32,490 nt of DNA. It comes from Bacteroidales bacterium Bact_19. GTDB taxonomy: Bacteria > Bacteroidota > Bacteroidia > Bacteroidales > ML635J-15. The notes beneath the pieces were generated by a model, which saw only the letters and a program-made list of their open reading frames with translations, made no database searches and was not told the origin of the DNA. Positions 25,187-32,490 of this stretch are shown here, piece by piece (the first letter of the stretch is position 1; the number at the start of each line of letters is the position of its first letter). Location: NCBI GenBank assembly GCA_001603595.1, contig LUZK01000027.1, positions 1 through 32,490 of the forward strand. The letters are read 5' to 3'. A program made the position numbers and the translations under genes.

Positions 25187-25740
25187 TGTTAAAGTGGTCT
25201 ATTAAGAAATATTTTAATATTACAGGTTGGAGATACAATCAATTCCCCGATTTGAAAAAAGCCGTGATTTTAATGGCACCACATACAAGTATATGGGATT
25301 TTGTTTTAGGGAAGTTATATCTAAATCTTTATGAAAAGAAGGCTAAAGTTTTTATTAAGAAAGAAGCTTTTTGGTGGCCTTTGGGTTATTTTCTGAAAAA
25401 ATGGGGTGGAATTCCTGTGGATAGAGGCAAAAGAACAGGTTTGACTGAAAAGGCAATAGAAACATTTAACCAAAATAAAGAATTTTTATTGATTATTACT
25501 CCGGAAGGAACAAGAAAGAAAACAAAACATTGGAAAAAAGGTTTTATTAGAATAGCCAGAGGAGCTAATGTCCCTGTTGTTCTTGGATACCTAGATAAAA
25601 AAACAAAAACTCTGGGATTTCTAGATTTTGTTGCAATGGAAGGTTCAGATGAAGAAATTATGGAAAGAGTAAAGAGAAAATATACCGGATTAACCGGATT
25701 AAGAAAAAATAAATTTGAAACAGGTTATGAGCAAGCTTAA
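25186..25740 (+). CDS. PlsC-like 1-acylglycerol-3-phosphate acyltransferase family protein
   Basis: 184 residues. The HxxxxD catalytic motif is HTSIWD (H33, D38), preceded by APHTS as in many Bacteroidota members. The substrate-binding segments are GGIPVDR (74-80) and TPEGTR (105-110). Family members acylate lysophosphatidate-type acceptors using acyl-ACP or acyl-CoA, at the membrane face. This protein is shorter than canonical PlsC (about 240 residues) and has no clear transmembrane helix. The acceptor is therefore unproven and an alternative lipid acceptor is possible. Its ATG shares one base with the yigZ stop. Confidence 0.8.
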   Translation: MLKWSIKKYFNITGWRYNQFPDLKKAVILMAPHTSIWDFVLGKLYLNLYEKKAKVFIKKEAFWWPLGYFLKKWGGIPVDRGKRTGLTEKAIETFNQNKEFLLIITPEGTRKKTKHWKKGFIRIARGANVPVVLGYLDKKTKTLGFLDFVAMEGSDEEIMERVKRKYTGLTGLRKNKFETGYEQA

Positions 25741-26506
25741 AGTTAATTTATTTCAAATGAATACAGTTTGGGAAAATCCCGAATTAAATTTAAAAGAAAT
25801 CAACAGACAAATCCTTATTAATCATGGAGCTGATTTGTTTATTCTGCCCGAAATGTTTAACACGGGATTTACACAAAACGTTGAACAGTTTGCTGAAGAC
25901 GAAAATGGAAATACACTGACAGCAGTTAAGGAAATGGCAAGAATTTCTGAAACAGCAATATGTGGTTCGATGCTATATAAAGAAAATGATAAATATTATA
26001 ATGCTTTTGTATTTGTAAAGCCCGATGGTCAAATTATTAAGTACTACAAAAGACATATATTTAGGATTGGGATGGAGTCCGAAAAAATTACTCCCGGAAA
26101 AGAGCGTGTCGTAATTAATTATCTTGGAGTAAGGTTTTTGCTTCAAATTTGTTACGATTTGCGTTTTCCTGTATGGAACAGAAATTCCGAAGATTACGAT
26201 GCCATAATTAACGTTGCTAATTGGCCTGCAGTTCGACGCGATACTTTCGATACATTATTGAAAGCCAGAGCAATAGAGAATTTATGCTATGTTTTTTCCG
26301 TTAATCGAATTGGTGTTGATGCTAATGATGTAAGTTATAATGGAGGAACTCAGGTATTTGACTACAAGGGTGAATTAATAGCGAAAGTTGAGGATAATGT
26401 TTCAGATTGCATAAAGGTTGAAATTGAAACAAAAGATATTGAAGAGTATAAAAAAGTTTTTCCGGCTCATCTTGATAGAGATAATTTTCAGCTATTTGCA
26501 GATTGA
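25727..26506 (+). CDS. Nit2/YafV-type amidohydrolase (omega-amidase-like)
   Basis: 259 residues from the ATG at 25727, inside the end of the acyltransferase gene (14-base overlap). A TTG at 25715 in the same frame is less likely. The nitrilase-superfamily catalytic triad is E42 (LPEMFNTGF), K108 (KYYKRHIFRIG) and C142 (LLQICYDLRFPVW). The CYDLRFPVW form is typical of Nit2/YafV omega-amidases, which hydrolyse alpha-ketoglutaramate and alpha-ketosuccinamate, the by-products of glutamine and asparagine transaminases. Cytoplasmic. It is the last gene of the dnaA run and converges on the second PorP/SprF gene with 30 bases between. Confidence 0.88.
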   Translation: MSKLKVNLFQMNTVWENPELNLKEINRQILINHGADLFILPEMFNTGFTQNVEQFAEDENGNTLTAVKEMARISETAICGSMLYKENDKYYNAFVFVKPDGQIIKYYKRHIFRIGMESEKITPGKERVVINYLGVRFLLQICYDLRFPVWNRNSEDYDAIINVANWPAVRRDTFDTLLKARAIENLCYVFSVNRIGVDANDVSYNGGTQVFDYKGELIAKVEDNVSDCIKVEIETKDIEEYKKVFPAHLDRDNFQLFAD

Positions 26507-26536
26507 TATTTTGTTAATATTTATTAGATAGGTTTA

Positions 26537-27454
26537 TTACCATAATTTTGGAAAACTTTCAATTTTAATTTTTACCGGAATGTGATAAGTAAAATATGCT
26601 TCTATTGTTCCACTCTGGTATCTGAACAAGCGATTTGTAGCAAAATCAACAGAAAATCCAATACTCATATCTTTGTATCGCAATCCAATCATATTTACAA
26701 TGTCACCTGAAGTCCTTAAAGATAGCCCGTACCAATAATTTTTTTCATATATTAATCTAGCATTGATATCCAATTGCGAAGGAGCTTTAAAACTTGTTTT
26801 GAAGAGTAAGCTGGATTCTATATCGAGATCTGTGGCAATATCGTTGAATCTGTATGAACCAAAAAGTGTATAGTGAGGGATAAGTTTTTTCATTATGATA
26901 TCTTGATTTCTAACTTTTACATTTGCGGGGATTAATTGATTTACAGAGAATCCTACATTATAGATTTCGTTAAAAAGATATAGCCCGAAATCAGCTTGCG
27001 GGAAGAATCTTGATTGCCAACCCATATACAAGGAGGGGTCGTCATAGTCGAGAGCAATAATTTCGCGATAATCATAGCTTATCCACGAAGATTGGAATGA
27101 CAATCCCATTGATAGCAAAGTTTCGTCGTAAACAGGTAAGATATAAGAGTAACTTAATTTAAATCCAAATTGTCTTTCGTGTGCAAACTTGTCTAAAAAC
27201 ATGCTTAGTCCCAATCCCATACTATAATCATCAAAAAGTTGGTGTGCACTTATGAACTGACTGCTTGGAGCATTTGCGAATCCGATCCATTGTTCTCTCA
27301 CAGCCAGCTGAACAGGTAAATTTTCTTCTGTTCCTGTGCAGGCAGGATTAATTAAAAATTTATTAAACATAAACTGACTGTGCATAGGTATTTGTTGGGA
27401 ATAAGCAAGCAAAAAACCATGCAAGAAAATATATGTAAAAATTAGCTTTTTCAT
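26537..27454 (-). CDS. PorP/SprF family outer-membrane protein (second copy)
   Basis: 305 residues from the ATG at 27454; a TTG one codon earlier is not favoured. A signal peptide of about 20 residues ends AYSQQ. The signatures LINPACTGTEE and VREQWIGFANAPSSQF follow, then repeated aromatic beta-strands such as FKLSYSYILPVYDE and YRFNDIATDLD. It is only modestly similar to the first PorP/SprF protein (14889-15794), so the two are not a recent duplication. It follows the 1303-residue type B cargo gene by ten bases on the same strand and is probably its partner for export or retention at the T9SS. Confidence 0.9.
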   Translation of the reverse strand: MKKLIFTYIFLHGFLLAYSQQIPMHSQFMFNKFLINPACTGTEENLPVQLAVREQWIGFANAPSSQFISAHQLFDDYSMGLGLSMFLDKFAHERQFGFKLSYSYILPVYDETLLSMGLSFQSSWISYDYREIIALDYDDPSLYMGWQSRFFPQADFGLYLFNEIYNVGFSVNQLIPANVKVRNQDIIMKKLIPHYTLFGSYRFNDIATDLDIESSLLFKTSFKAPSQLDINARLIYEKNYWYGLSLRTSGDIVNMIGLRYKDMSIGFSVDFATNRLFRYQSGTIEAYFTYHIPVKIKIESFPKLW

Positions 27455-27464
27455 CAATATAAAA

Positions 27465-30400
27465 TTATCTGATTAAACTAATAGTTCCTTTAAACTGGGC
27501 TTGATTATCAATTTCCAAAATATACAAATAGCCACCGGTTGGCAGGTCTCTGCCTTTGTATTTTCCATTCCATGAATTTGATGGGTTTCTGTAGCCTTCA
27601 CCTGAGCCTGTGTAAGAAAACACTTCATCTCCCCAGCGTGTATAAATCTTTATTTTAACAATCTCATAATTTTCAAGAGCTTTTATGTCCCAAAAATCGT
27701 TATGATTATCCCCGTTTGGAGTTATTATCGTGGGTATAACTAAATCAGCATAAGGTCTGAAATGAACTTTTATTATCATGGTATCAGCCTCAGGGCAGAA
27801 ACCATCATCGTAAGAATAAATTATCATGAATTCTCCAAAACTCGAAATTGCGGGGTCGAAAATTCCATTTTCATTAATACCGATACCTTCCCAAACCCCG
27901 CCATCCTGAACTCTGTTTATTGTAACCGGGAGTCCGTCGTGATATATTGAATCTTCGTACCAGATATATGTGTCGAAAAACGGGTGGATGGTAAAACCTA
28001 AAGTATCAATATCTCCACAATCCTGAAAGAAAGCATAGATAATATCATAATCTCCCGGAGAAAGTTCGCTCATATCTATTTCTCCTGTAATAGGATTTAC
28101 ACCTTCACCAATCCACAATCCTCCGGGTGGTGTTCCTGTTAATTGGACTATAGTATCTCTGATACATAGGTTAGGAGCAGAGGTAATATTTGCGAATATT
28201 TTTTCGTAAACGAAAATTTGTTTTTGAACAGTATCGCCGCACTCTCCGGGAATTGTGTATTCCATTGTTAGTATTCCAGGTTGTGTTATTGATGGCAGAA
28301 ATGTACCATCAGGTTCAACATTTAATCCTGTCCAAAAACCTCCGGAGGGTTCTGCAGTAAGCTGAACAGTATCAATGTTGTTGCAATAAAAATCAGGTGT
28401 AGTTATTTCAGCTTCAATTTTTCCGATAACAACCAGATCAATACTATCAATGCCTCCACAGAAAGCAGTAGATTCATAATAAACTCTATGTATTCCAATT
28501 CCTGCAAGGGAAGGCTTAAAAATTCCCAGACTATCGTTTATAATTCCAAAACCTGACCAGTTGCCTCCCGGCGTAGCAGCTTGCAATTGTGTTGAATCAT
28601 TAAAAATACAAAGTATTCCGGGAAAAGAAATTGTAGGGTCAAAAGCCTGAACTACATCAAGAATGATTTCATCATAATCACCGCACTGACCTTCGATGGT
28701 GTAGGAAATAAGATGCTGACCTCCACCAGCTTGATTCAAGTCAAAAATTCCGGTTATCTGATCAATAAAATCTCCTCCCCAAATACCTCCGTTTTCTGCA
28801 GCAATAATTTGAACAGGTTCATCGGCAGAGCACAATAACCCGGGATTGATAATGCTCGCGTCTGCTCTTGGTATCACAGTTATTTCTATTTGTACACAAT
28901 TACTCTCTCCACACATATTTTCAGTTCTGGCAAAAAATACAGTTGTAGAATCGGGGACAGAGATAGAAATAATGTTCCCTGTATTTACAATATCGCCACC
29001 ACATGAATCTGCATACCAAAATACTTGGTCATCGGTTAAATTTTCAACAGTAAGAGTTATAAGTTCTTCATAATCAGAACATAATGTTGTTAAATCTGCA
29101 CTAATAGAAGTGGGTGTTACTGGATAAGGTACTACAGTTACTGTAACCGATTGGCAATCAGAAACTCCACAAGCATTTTCGTATCTGCCGTAATATGTAG
29201 TTGTATTTCCCGGAGCAGGAACAGATGTTGGATTACCAGTTGCAACTAACCCTGTCCCGCAATCTTCTGTGTACCAAAACACCTGGTCAACAGGTTCACC
29301 AAGAAGTCTGAGAATTATTGTTCCATTATCATCTGGACAAATGCTTGTTCTACTGGCAGTAGCTAAAAACGGGTCATCAGGAATTCCCGGGTCAACTTGC
29401 ATGTGTTGGGAATAGCAATTTGTAGTATTACAATCCCCAACGTACCTTGCAAAAATTTGTTGAGTGGCAGGAAAATTTACTTCCACAGTGAGTGGATTGC
29501 CGGTTCCAAGTAAAGTTCCATCACAGGAGCCGTAGAACCATTCAAGAACTGCACCGCTACCCTGTACTCCTCCTGTTGCAGTGAATGTCACCAATGTGTC
29601 GGTATTAGCACAAATTGCATGAGGTGAAAATGTAAATAATGTTGGAGTTTGTGATACTGTTTTAAGGTTTAAAGCAACGTTGTCGGAAGTTACACTGCTG
29701 CAATCGTTAGTAACTATACAAAAATAGGTTTCTGGACTATTTGCGGTAAAACTTGAGCTTTCTGCTCCTGATATTAGCCCCGAAGAATTGTACCACTGAT
29801 AATTTATCGGTTGAGTGCCGGTAACATCTATAGAATAAATAACTTCTTCTCCCGGACATATTTCAGAGTTTGCCGGCTGGGGTTGAGATATAATCTGGAT
29901 AGGCGTGCAATATTTTACTTTTGAAGTAATGGCACTAGTTCTATTTATAGTTAAATTGTGACTTCCCCATGTAATCTGATAAGTTGGAGGTGGATAAAAA
30001 GTTGTAGTTCCATAAGAATCTGAGGCAATAGCAACTTCTTCGTACGGTGTAGAAACAATGTATTTAGCATAGTCCATATTTGTTCCACCGGCACTTTCTA
30101 TGTTTATTAAGTTTCCCTCACCGTCCCATTCAGAAAAGAATATTCTTTGATTACTGTTATTATTTAATGTTTCTCCTTCAAACACACATTCGTTTGTGTA
30201 ATTTCCAATTAAATAGAATCCTGAGTTTTTGGCTGCGATAGATATTCCTGATGAACCTCCCTGATTGTCTGGTCTAATCCCTGTCTTTTTTGCCCACACA
30301 AAATTTAAATCATTGTCTAATTTTGTAATTAGAGTATTATTATTACCGAATTGAGAATTTATAGTTGTACTTCCAAAATTTATATAATCGTTTAAATATC

Positions 30401-31376
30401 CGGTAATGTAAATAGAATTATCTGATAAATCACATGCTAAATCTGTAAATCTTACATCATTAGAAGCGGAATATGAAATAGCATTAATTATATTACCTGA
30501 ATTATCTAATTTAACAATGAAAGGATTTGTAGATCCTGATCCACCTGAAGCAATTAGATTAAAAGTATCAAAATTTATATTTTCATTAAATACCCCAACA
30601 TTGAAAATATTTCCGTTTTGGTCAACTTCTAAACCATTGATTTCGCACCAGTTTGAACATTCGCCTTGTATTACCCAGTTTAGGTCTCCATCAAGGTTAT
30701 ATGATGCAATAAAGACATCATTTGAACCAGTTGCAATTAAAGTAGTTTGGAGCATTCCTTCACCAAAAACCGTTGTTCCTGAGAATTTCCCGGTAACAAT
30801 AATTGAATTATTCTTATCATGCAGGACTTTCTCAGCATAAATTGAATTAGTATTGCTGTTAATAGTTTTTACCCAAATGAAATTTCCATCATTGGTGTAC
30901 TTGGCGATGAAAATATCTCGTCCATAAAGAGATGTAATTTCAGTACCATATCCAGAGCAATCTCCTGTTTGTGGACATCCAAACTTACAAGTTTGAGTAA
31001 AATCTCCGATAATGAAAATATTTCCCGATTCATCTGACGTTATTCCAGTAATTTTTGAATCGCCGTTCGTACTACCAATTCTGTTTACCCAGGAAATTAC
31101 ACCATTGGAATTATATTTTGCAAAATATCCATGTGACAAAAATAATGGATTTTGAAAACCGCTTATTGTTACACCATCAAATCCTATAGTTGAACTCAAA
31201 GTGCAATAATAATAACCTGCATTTATAATATTATTGTTATTGTCGAAACAAACACTCAATGAATATACACCGTTATTGTCATCATTTCTTATTCCAGCCT
31301 TAGCCCATAATACTTCTTGTGATAATACTTCTAAGAAAGTTAACATTAAAAATAGAAAAGTTAAAAGAAATTTCAT
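27465..31376 (-). CDS. Large adhesin-like T9SS type B cargo with beta-propeller and repeat domains
   Basis: About 1303 residues from the ATG at 31376; a TTG two codons earlier is not favoured. The signal peptide is followed by an SBBP/NHL-like propeller region (about 22-490) with recurrent GNIFxxGxF and FxxKxxxxGNxxW motifs. An Ig-like domain follows (about 495-575). Next are three cysteine-containing modules (about 580-840) with xxFWY or EWFYxxxC, then TGNP/I and YGRYxNxCGxSxC. Then come five diverged repeats (about 840-1205), each with GGxWxGxGI and a final GxF(D/K)P. The type B sorting domain (about 1213-1303) contains VIPTIITPNGDNHNDFW, KIYTRWGDEVF, NSWNGKYKGRDLP and a terminal GTISLIR. 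No catalytic motif is seen. It is probably surface-exposed, and the adjacent PorP/SprF gene is downstream. Confidence 0.85.
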   Translation of the reverse strand: MKFLLTFLFLMLTFLEVLSQEVLWAKAGIRNDDNNGVYSLSVCFDNNNNIINAGYYYCTLSSTIGFDGVTISGFQNPLFLSHGYFAKYNSNGVISWVNRIGSTNGDSKITGITSDESGNIFIIGDFTQTCKFGCPQTGDCSGYGTEITSLYGRDIFIAKYTNDGNFIWVKTINSNTNSIYAEKVLHDKNNSIIVTGKFSGTTVFGEGMLQTTLIATGSNDVFIASYNLDGDLNWVIQGECSNWCEINGLEVDQNGNIFNVGVFNENINFDTFNLIASGGSGSTNPFIVKLDNSGNIINAISYSASNDVRFTDLACDLSDNSIYITGYLNDYINFGSTTINSQFGNNNTLITKLDNDLNFVWAKKTGIRPDNQGGSSGISIAAKNSGFYLIGNYTNECVFEGETLNNNSNQRIFFSEWDGEGNLINIESAGGTNMDYAKYIVSTPYEEVAIASDSYGTTTFYPPPTYQITWGSHNLTINRTSAITSKVKYCTPIQIISQPQPANSEICPGEEVIYSIDVTGTQPINYQWYNSSGLISGAESSSFTANSPETYFCIVTNDCSSVTSDNVALNLKTVSQTPTLFTFSPHAICANTDTLVTFTATGGVQGSGAVLEWFYGSCDGTLLGTGNPLTVEVNFPATQQIFARYVGDCNTTNCYSQHMQVDPGIPDDPFLATASRTSICPDDNGTIILRLLGEPVDQVFWYTEDCGTGLVATGNPTSVPAPGNTTTYYGRYENACGVSDCQSVTVTVVPYPVTPTSISADLTTLCSDYEELITLTVENLTDDQVFWYADSCGGDIVNTGNIISISVPDSTTVFFARTENMCGESNCVQIEITVIPRADASIINPGLLCSADEPVQIIAAENGGIWGGDFIDQITGIFDLNQAGGGQHLISYTIEGQCGDYDEIILDVVQAFDPTISFPGILCIFNDSTQLQAATPGGNWSGFGIINDSLGIFKPSLAGIGIHRVYYESTAFCGGIDSIDLVVIGKIEAEITTPDFYCNNIDTVQLTAEPSGGFWTGLNVEPDGTFLPSITQPGILTMEYTIPGECGDTVQKQIFVYEKIFANITSAPNLCIRDTIVQLTGTPPGGLWIGEGVNPITGEIDMSELSPGDYDIIYAFFQDCGDIDTLGFTIHPFFDTYIWYEDSIYHDGLPVTINRVQDGGVWEGIGINENGIFDPAISSFGEFMIIYSYDDGFCPEADTMIIKVHFRPYADLVIPTIITPNGDNHNDFWDIKALENYEIVKIKIYTRWGDEVFSYTGSGEGYRNPSNSWNGKYKGRDLPTGGYLYILEIDNQAQFKGTISLIR
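27768..28865 (-). repeat. Five diverged domain repeats in the large type B cargo
   Basis: Units of about 70 codons, each starting near a cysteine-containing LC/YC segment. They carry GG(I/N/F/L/V)W(G/S/T/I/E)G followed about ten residues later by GxF or GIF. The first four units include a central DxxxQL-like strand and a late C-G-(D/G) pair; the last unit is the most diverged. No unit is identical to another at DNA level, so the array is old. Confidence 0.75.
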
Positions 31377-31421
31377 GTTCAATCGTTTTTTTTACACTTA
31401 ACTTTCAGTATAATTATTTTG

Positions 31422-31429
31422 CAAATTTA
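31422..31429 (-). promoter_or_regulatory. Bacteroidota -7 box for the large cargo/PorP operon
   Basis: The minus strand reads TAAATTTG, an exact match to TAnnTTTG, 45 bases before the ATG at 31376. It lies in the 89 bp between the membrane-protein stop and this start. The -33 position has only a TTTA-like match. Confidence 0.5.
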
Positions 31430-31465
31430 TTAAAATTTTGTTAAAATAAACTGAATGTTTTACTT

Positions 31466-32490
31466 TTATTTATTAAAACTGTGATAATAAATTTTAAAGT
31501 ATTTGGTTTCTTGAATTAACATTAAATGATTTTCTGCAAATTCTTTAATTATGTTCGAATATTCTGATGGATTGTAACTATTGCTAATTGTTATAAGGTT
31601 GCAATTATCTATGATGATGTAGATCTTATCTCTATAAAGTAGTTTCTCTAAATCGGATTTAACTCTTTGTTCTTGTCCCACAAATTCATTAGTAATTAAC
31701 CAGTCCAGTGTAAAGGGATTTCTTGTGTTAAAGGCGGGATAAAAAGCAGCATTATGAGGATAAACAATTGTGTTATTTTTGGCTGAAGGAAGTGATTCAA
31801 TTATTGTTTTTAATTCGCTGTAATATTCAATTAAATTTTTATTTGTTTTAATTTTACCAAATTGAGCTGATACTGTATATAACCCATCATCAAGAATTTG
31901 TGCCGGATTATCCCGATAATTAAATTTACGTTGGCTGACAAAACCACTGAATAAAACAATTAAACTTAAAAATAATGTTAATACTGGGAAAAATTTTGGA
32001 ATATTACTTTTTGAAAGAATAATTATATTAACAGAATTTATTACAACTGTAATAAACAATGGTCCTGATGAAAATACAGGAGTGTTGTCGCCAAGAGAAA
32101 TTGCTGAAATCCATGAGATTAAAATTATCGTAAGACTGATATAAAACAGTTTTGTTTGTTCAGAAAAACATACTCGGTTGAAAATACTAATTGCAATAGC
32201 TGAAAAAAATAATTCAAAAGGTAGTGTATAAATGTTTTGTTCATTTGAAAGAAAATATTTTATCACTAGAAGAAAGGTGATTGCAAGATAAAGTTTTGGT
32301 AAATATTTAGTTAATACGTTTTTGTTAAAGATTCTTTTAAAAGAAAAATCTTTTTTTAAATAAATAAAAATGCTGACAGCTATTGTAAAAACATTTAAAG
32401 GTGTTGACCATGAAAGGAAAAATCTTTTTATAAATTGTAGAAATGCAGTTTCAAAAAATTCTGTTCTTCCCGATATTTGCAGGATGAAAT
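31466..32490 (-). CDS. Polytopic membrane protein, 5' part outside the window
   Basis: Only a GTG start at 32266 is available inside the window, but the same frame is open without a stop to the right edge (first full codon at 32488). At least 340 residues are therefore encoded and the N-terminus lies outside. The extra residues encode WSTPLNVFTIAVSIFIY and LYLAITFLLVIKYFLS, two hydrophobic helices. With those downstream (about FELFFSAIAISIF, LFYISLTIILISWISA, LFITVVINSVNIIIL, FFPVLTLFLSLIVLFSGF) this gives six or more helices, followed by a C-terminal soluble tail of about 140 residues. The tail contains TIVYPHNAAFYPAFNTRNPF. The layout resembles GT-C-fold glycosyltransferases or related polytopic envelope proteins, but no catalytic motif is visible and I do not assign a function. 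Confidence 0.6.
   Translation of the reverse strand, partial: FILQISGRTEFFETAFLQFIKRFFLSWSTPLNVFTIAVSIFIYLKKDFSFKRIFNKNVLTKYLPKLYLAITFLLVIKYFLSNEQNIYTLPFELFFSAIAISIFNRVCFSEQTKLFYISLTIILISWISAISLGDNTPVFSSGPLFITVVINSVNIIILSKSNIPKFFPVLTLFLSLIVLFSGFVSQRKFNYRDNPAQILDDGLYTVSAQFGKIKTNKNLIEYYSELKTIIESLPSAKNNTIVYPHNAAFYPAFNTRNPFTLDWLITNEFVGQEQRVKSDLEKLLYRDKIYIIIDNCNLITISNSYNPSEYSNIIKEFAENHLMLIQETKYFKIYYHSFNK

Noticed and set aside
25715-25726. TTG as start of the amidohydrolase
   Set aside because: An ATG at 25727 is in frame, matches the length of homologs (MSKLKVNLFQ), and needs less overlap.
31377-31382. TTG at 31382 as start of the large cargo gene
   Set aside because: ATG at 31376 gives a signal peptide with the usual MK(F/K)L start.
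1-32490. A defence, CRISPR or prophage system
   Set aside because: No repeat array, nuclease, methyltransferase of restriction type, integrase or phage structural gene is seen; the fibre-like protein has a Sec signal peptide and sits in a T9SS-type operon.

Overview
The window is AT-rich chromosomal DNA from a member of the Bacteroidota, probably class Bacteroidia; I cannot place it lower. The lineage is read from three things. Four large secreted proteins end in type IX secretion system (T9SS) sorting domains, two of type A and two of type B, and a fifth, smaller type B cargo is also present. Two PorP/SprF family outer-membrane proteins are encoded. Several genes are preceded by Bacteroidota-type -7 boxes (TAnnTTTG), with A-rich leaders and no clear Shine-Dalgarno sequence. 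I see no rRNA, tRNA, CRISPR array or transposase gene.

Layout. 1-231 (-) is the start of a PaaI-like thioesterase that runs off the left edge. 245-364 is a 120 bp imperfect inverted repeat. 375-3389 (-) is a secreted trypsin-like protease with PKD and cleaved-adhesin domains. It is divergent from mnmD (3503-4147, +). 4235-8053 (+) is a secreted subtilase carrying a beta-propeller and three Ig-like domains. 8166-8783 (+) is a membrane protein with a GNAT-like tail, and 8846-10369 (+) is a fibronectin-type-III protein with a type B sorting domain. 10453-14887 (+) is a tight set: rel (ppGpp synthetase/hydrolase), a SirB1/transglutaminase-like gene and trkA.

Convergent to that set is a three-gene minus-strand operon (19065 to 14889): a phage-tail-fibre-like repeat protein, a type B T9SS cargo and a PorP/SprF protein. 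Next is a second minus-strand operon (21737 to 19227): a LOG-family nucleotide hydrolase, a dGTPase, a SiaB-like kinase and a SiaC-like phosphoprotein, the last three genes overlapping. About 530 bp of very AT-rich non-coding DNA separates it from dnaA (22268-23689, +). dnaA leads a compact plus-strand run: an EamA transporter, a YigZ/IMPACT protein, a PlsC-like acyltransferase and a Nit2/YafV-type amidohydrolase. 31376 to 26537 (-) is a second cargo-PorP pair, a 1303-residue adhesin-like type B protein followed by its PorP/SprF gene. The window ends in a polytopic membrane protein (31466 to the right edge, -) whose N-terminus lies outside.

How the genes fit together. Two separate loci pair a type B cargo with an adjacent PorP/SprF gene, consistent with dedicated cargo-partner modules at the cell surface. 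The two proteases are type A cargo, which as a family do not need such a partner. The rel, SiaB/SiaC, dGTPase, LOG, TrkA and DnaA genes are housekeeping and signalling functions. I did not find an obviously new defence or mobile system. The most interesting leads are the cargo-PorP modules, the SiaB/SiaC pair translationally coupled to a dGTPase, the membrane-GNAT fusion and the inverted-repeat element.
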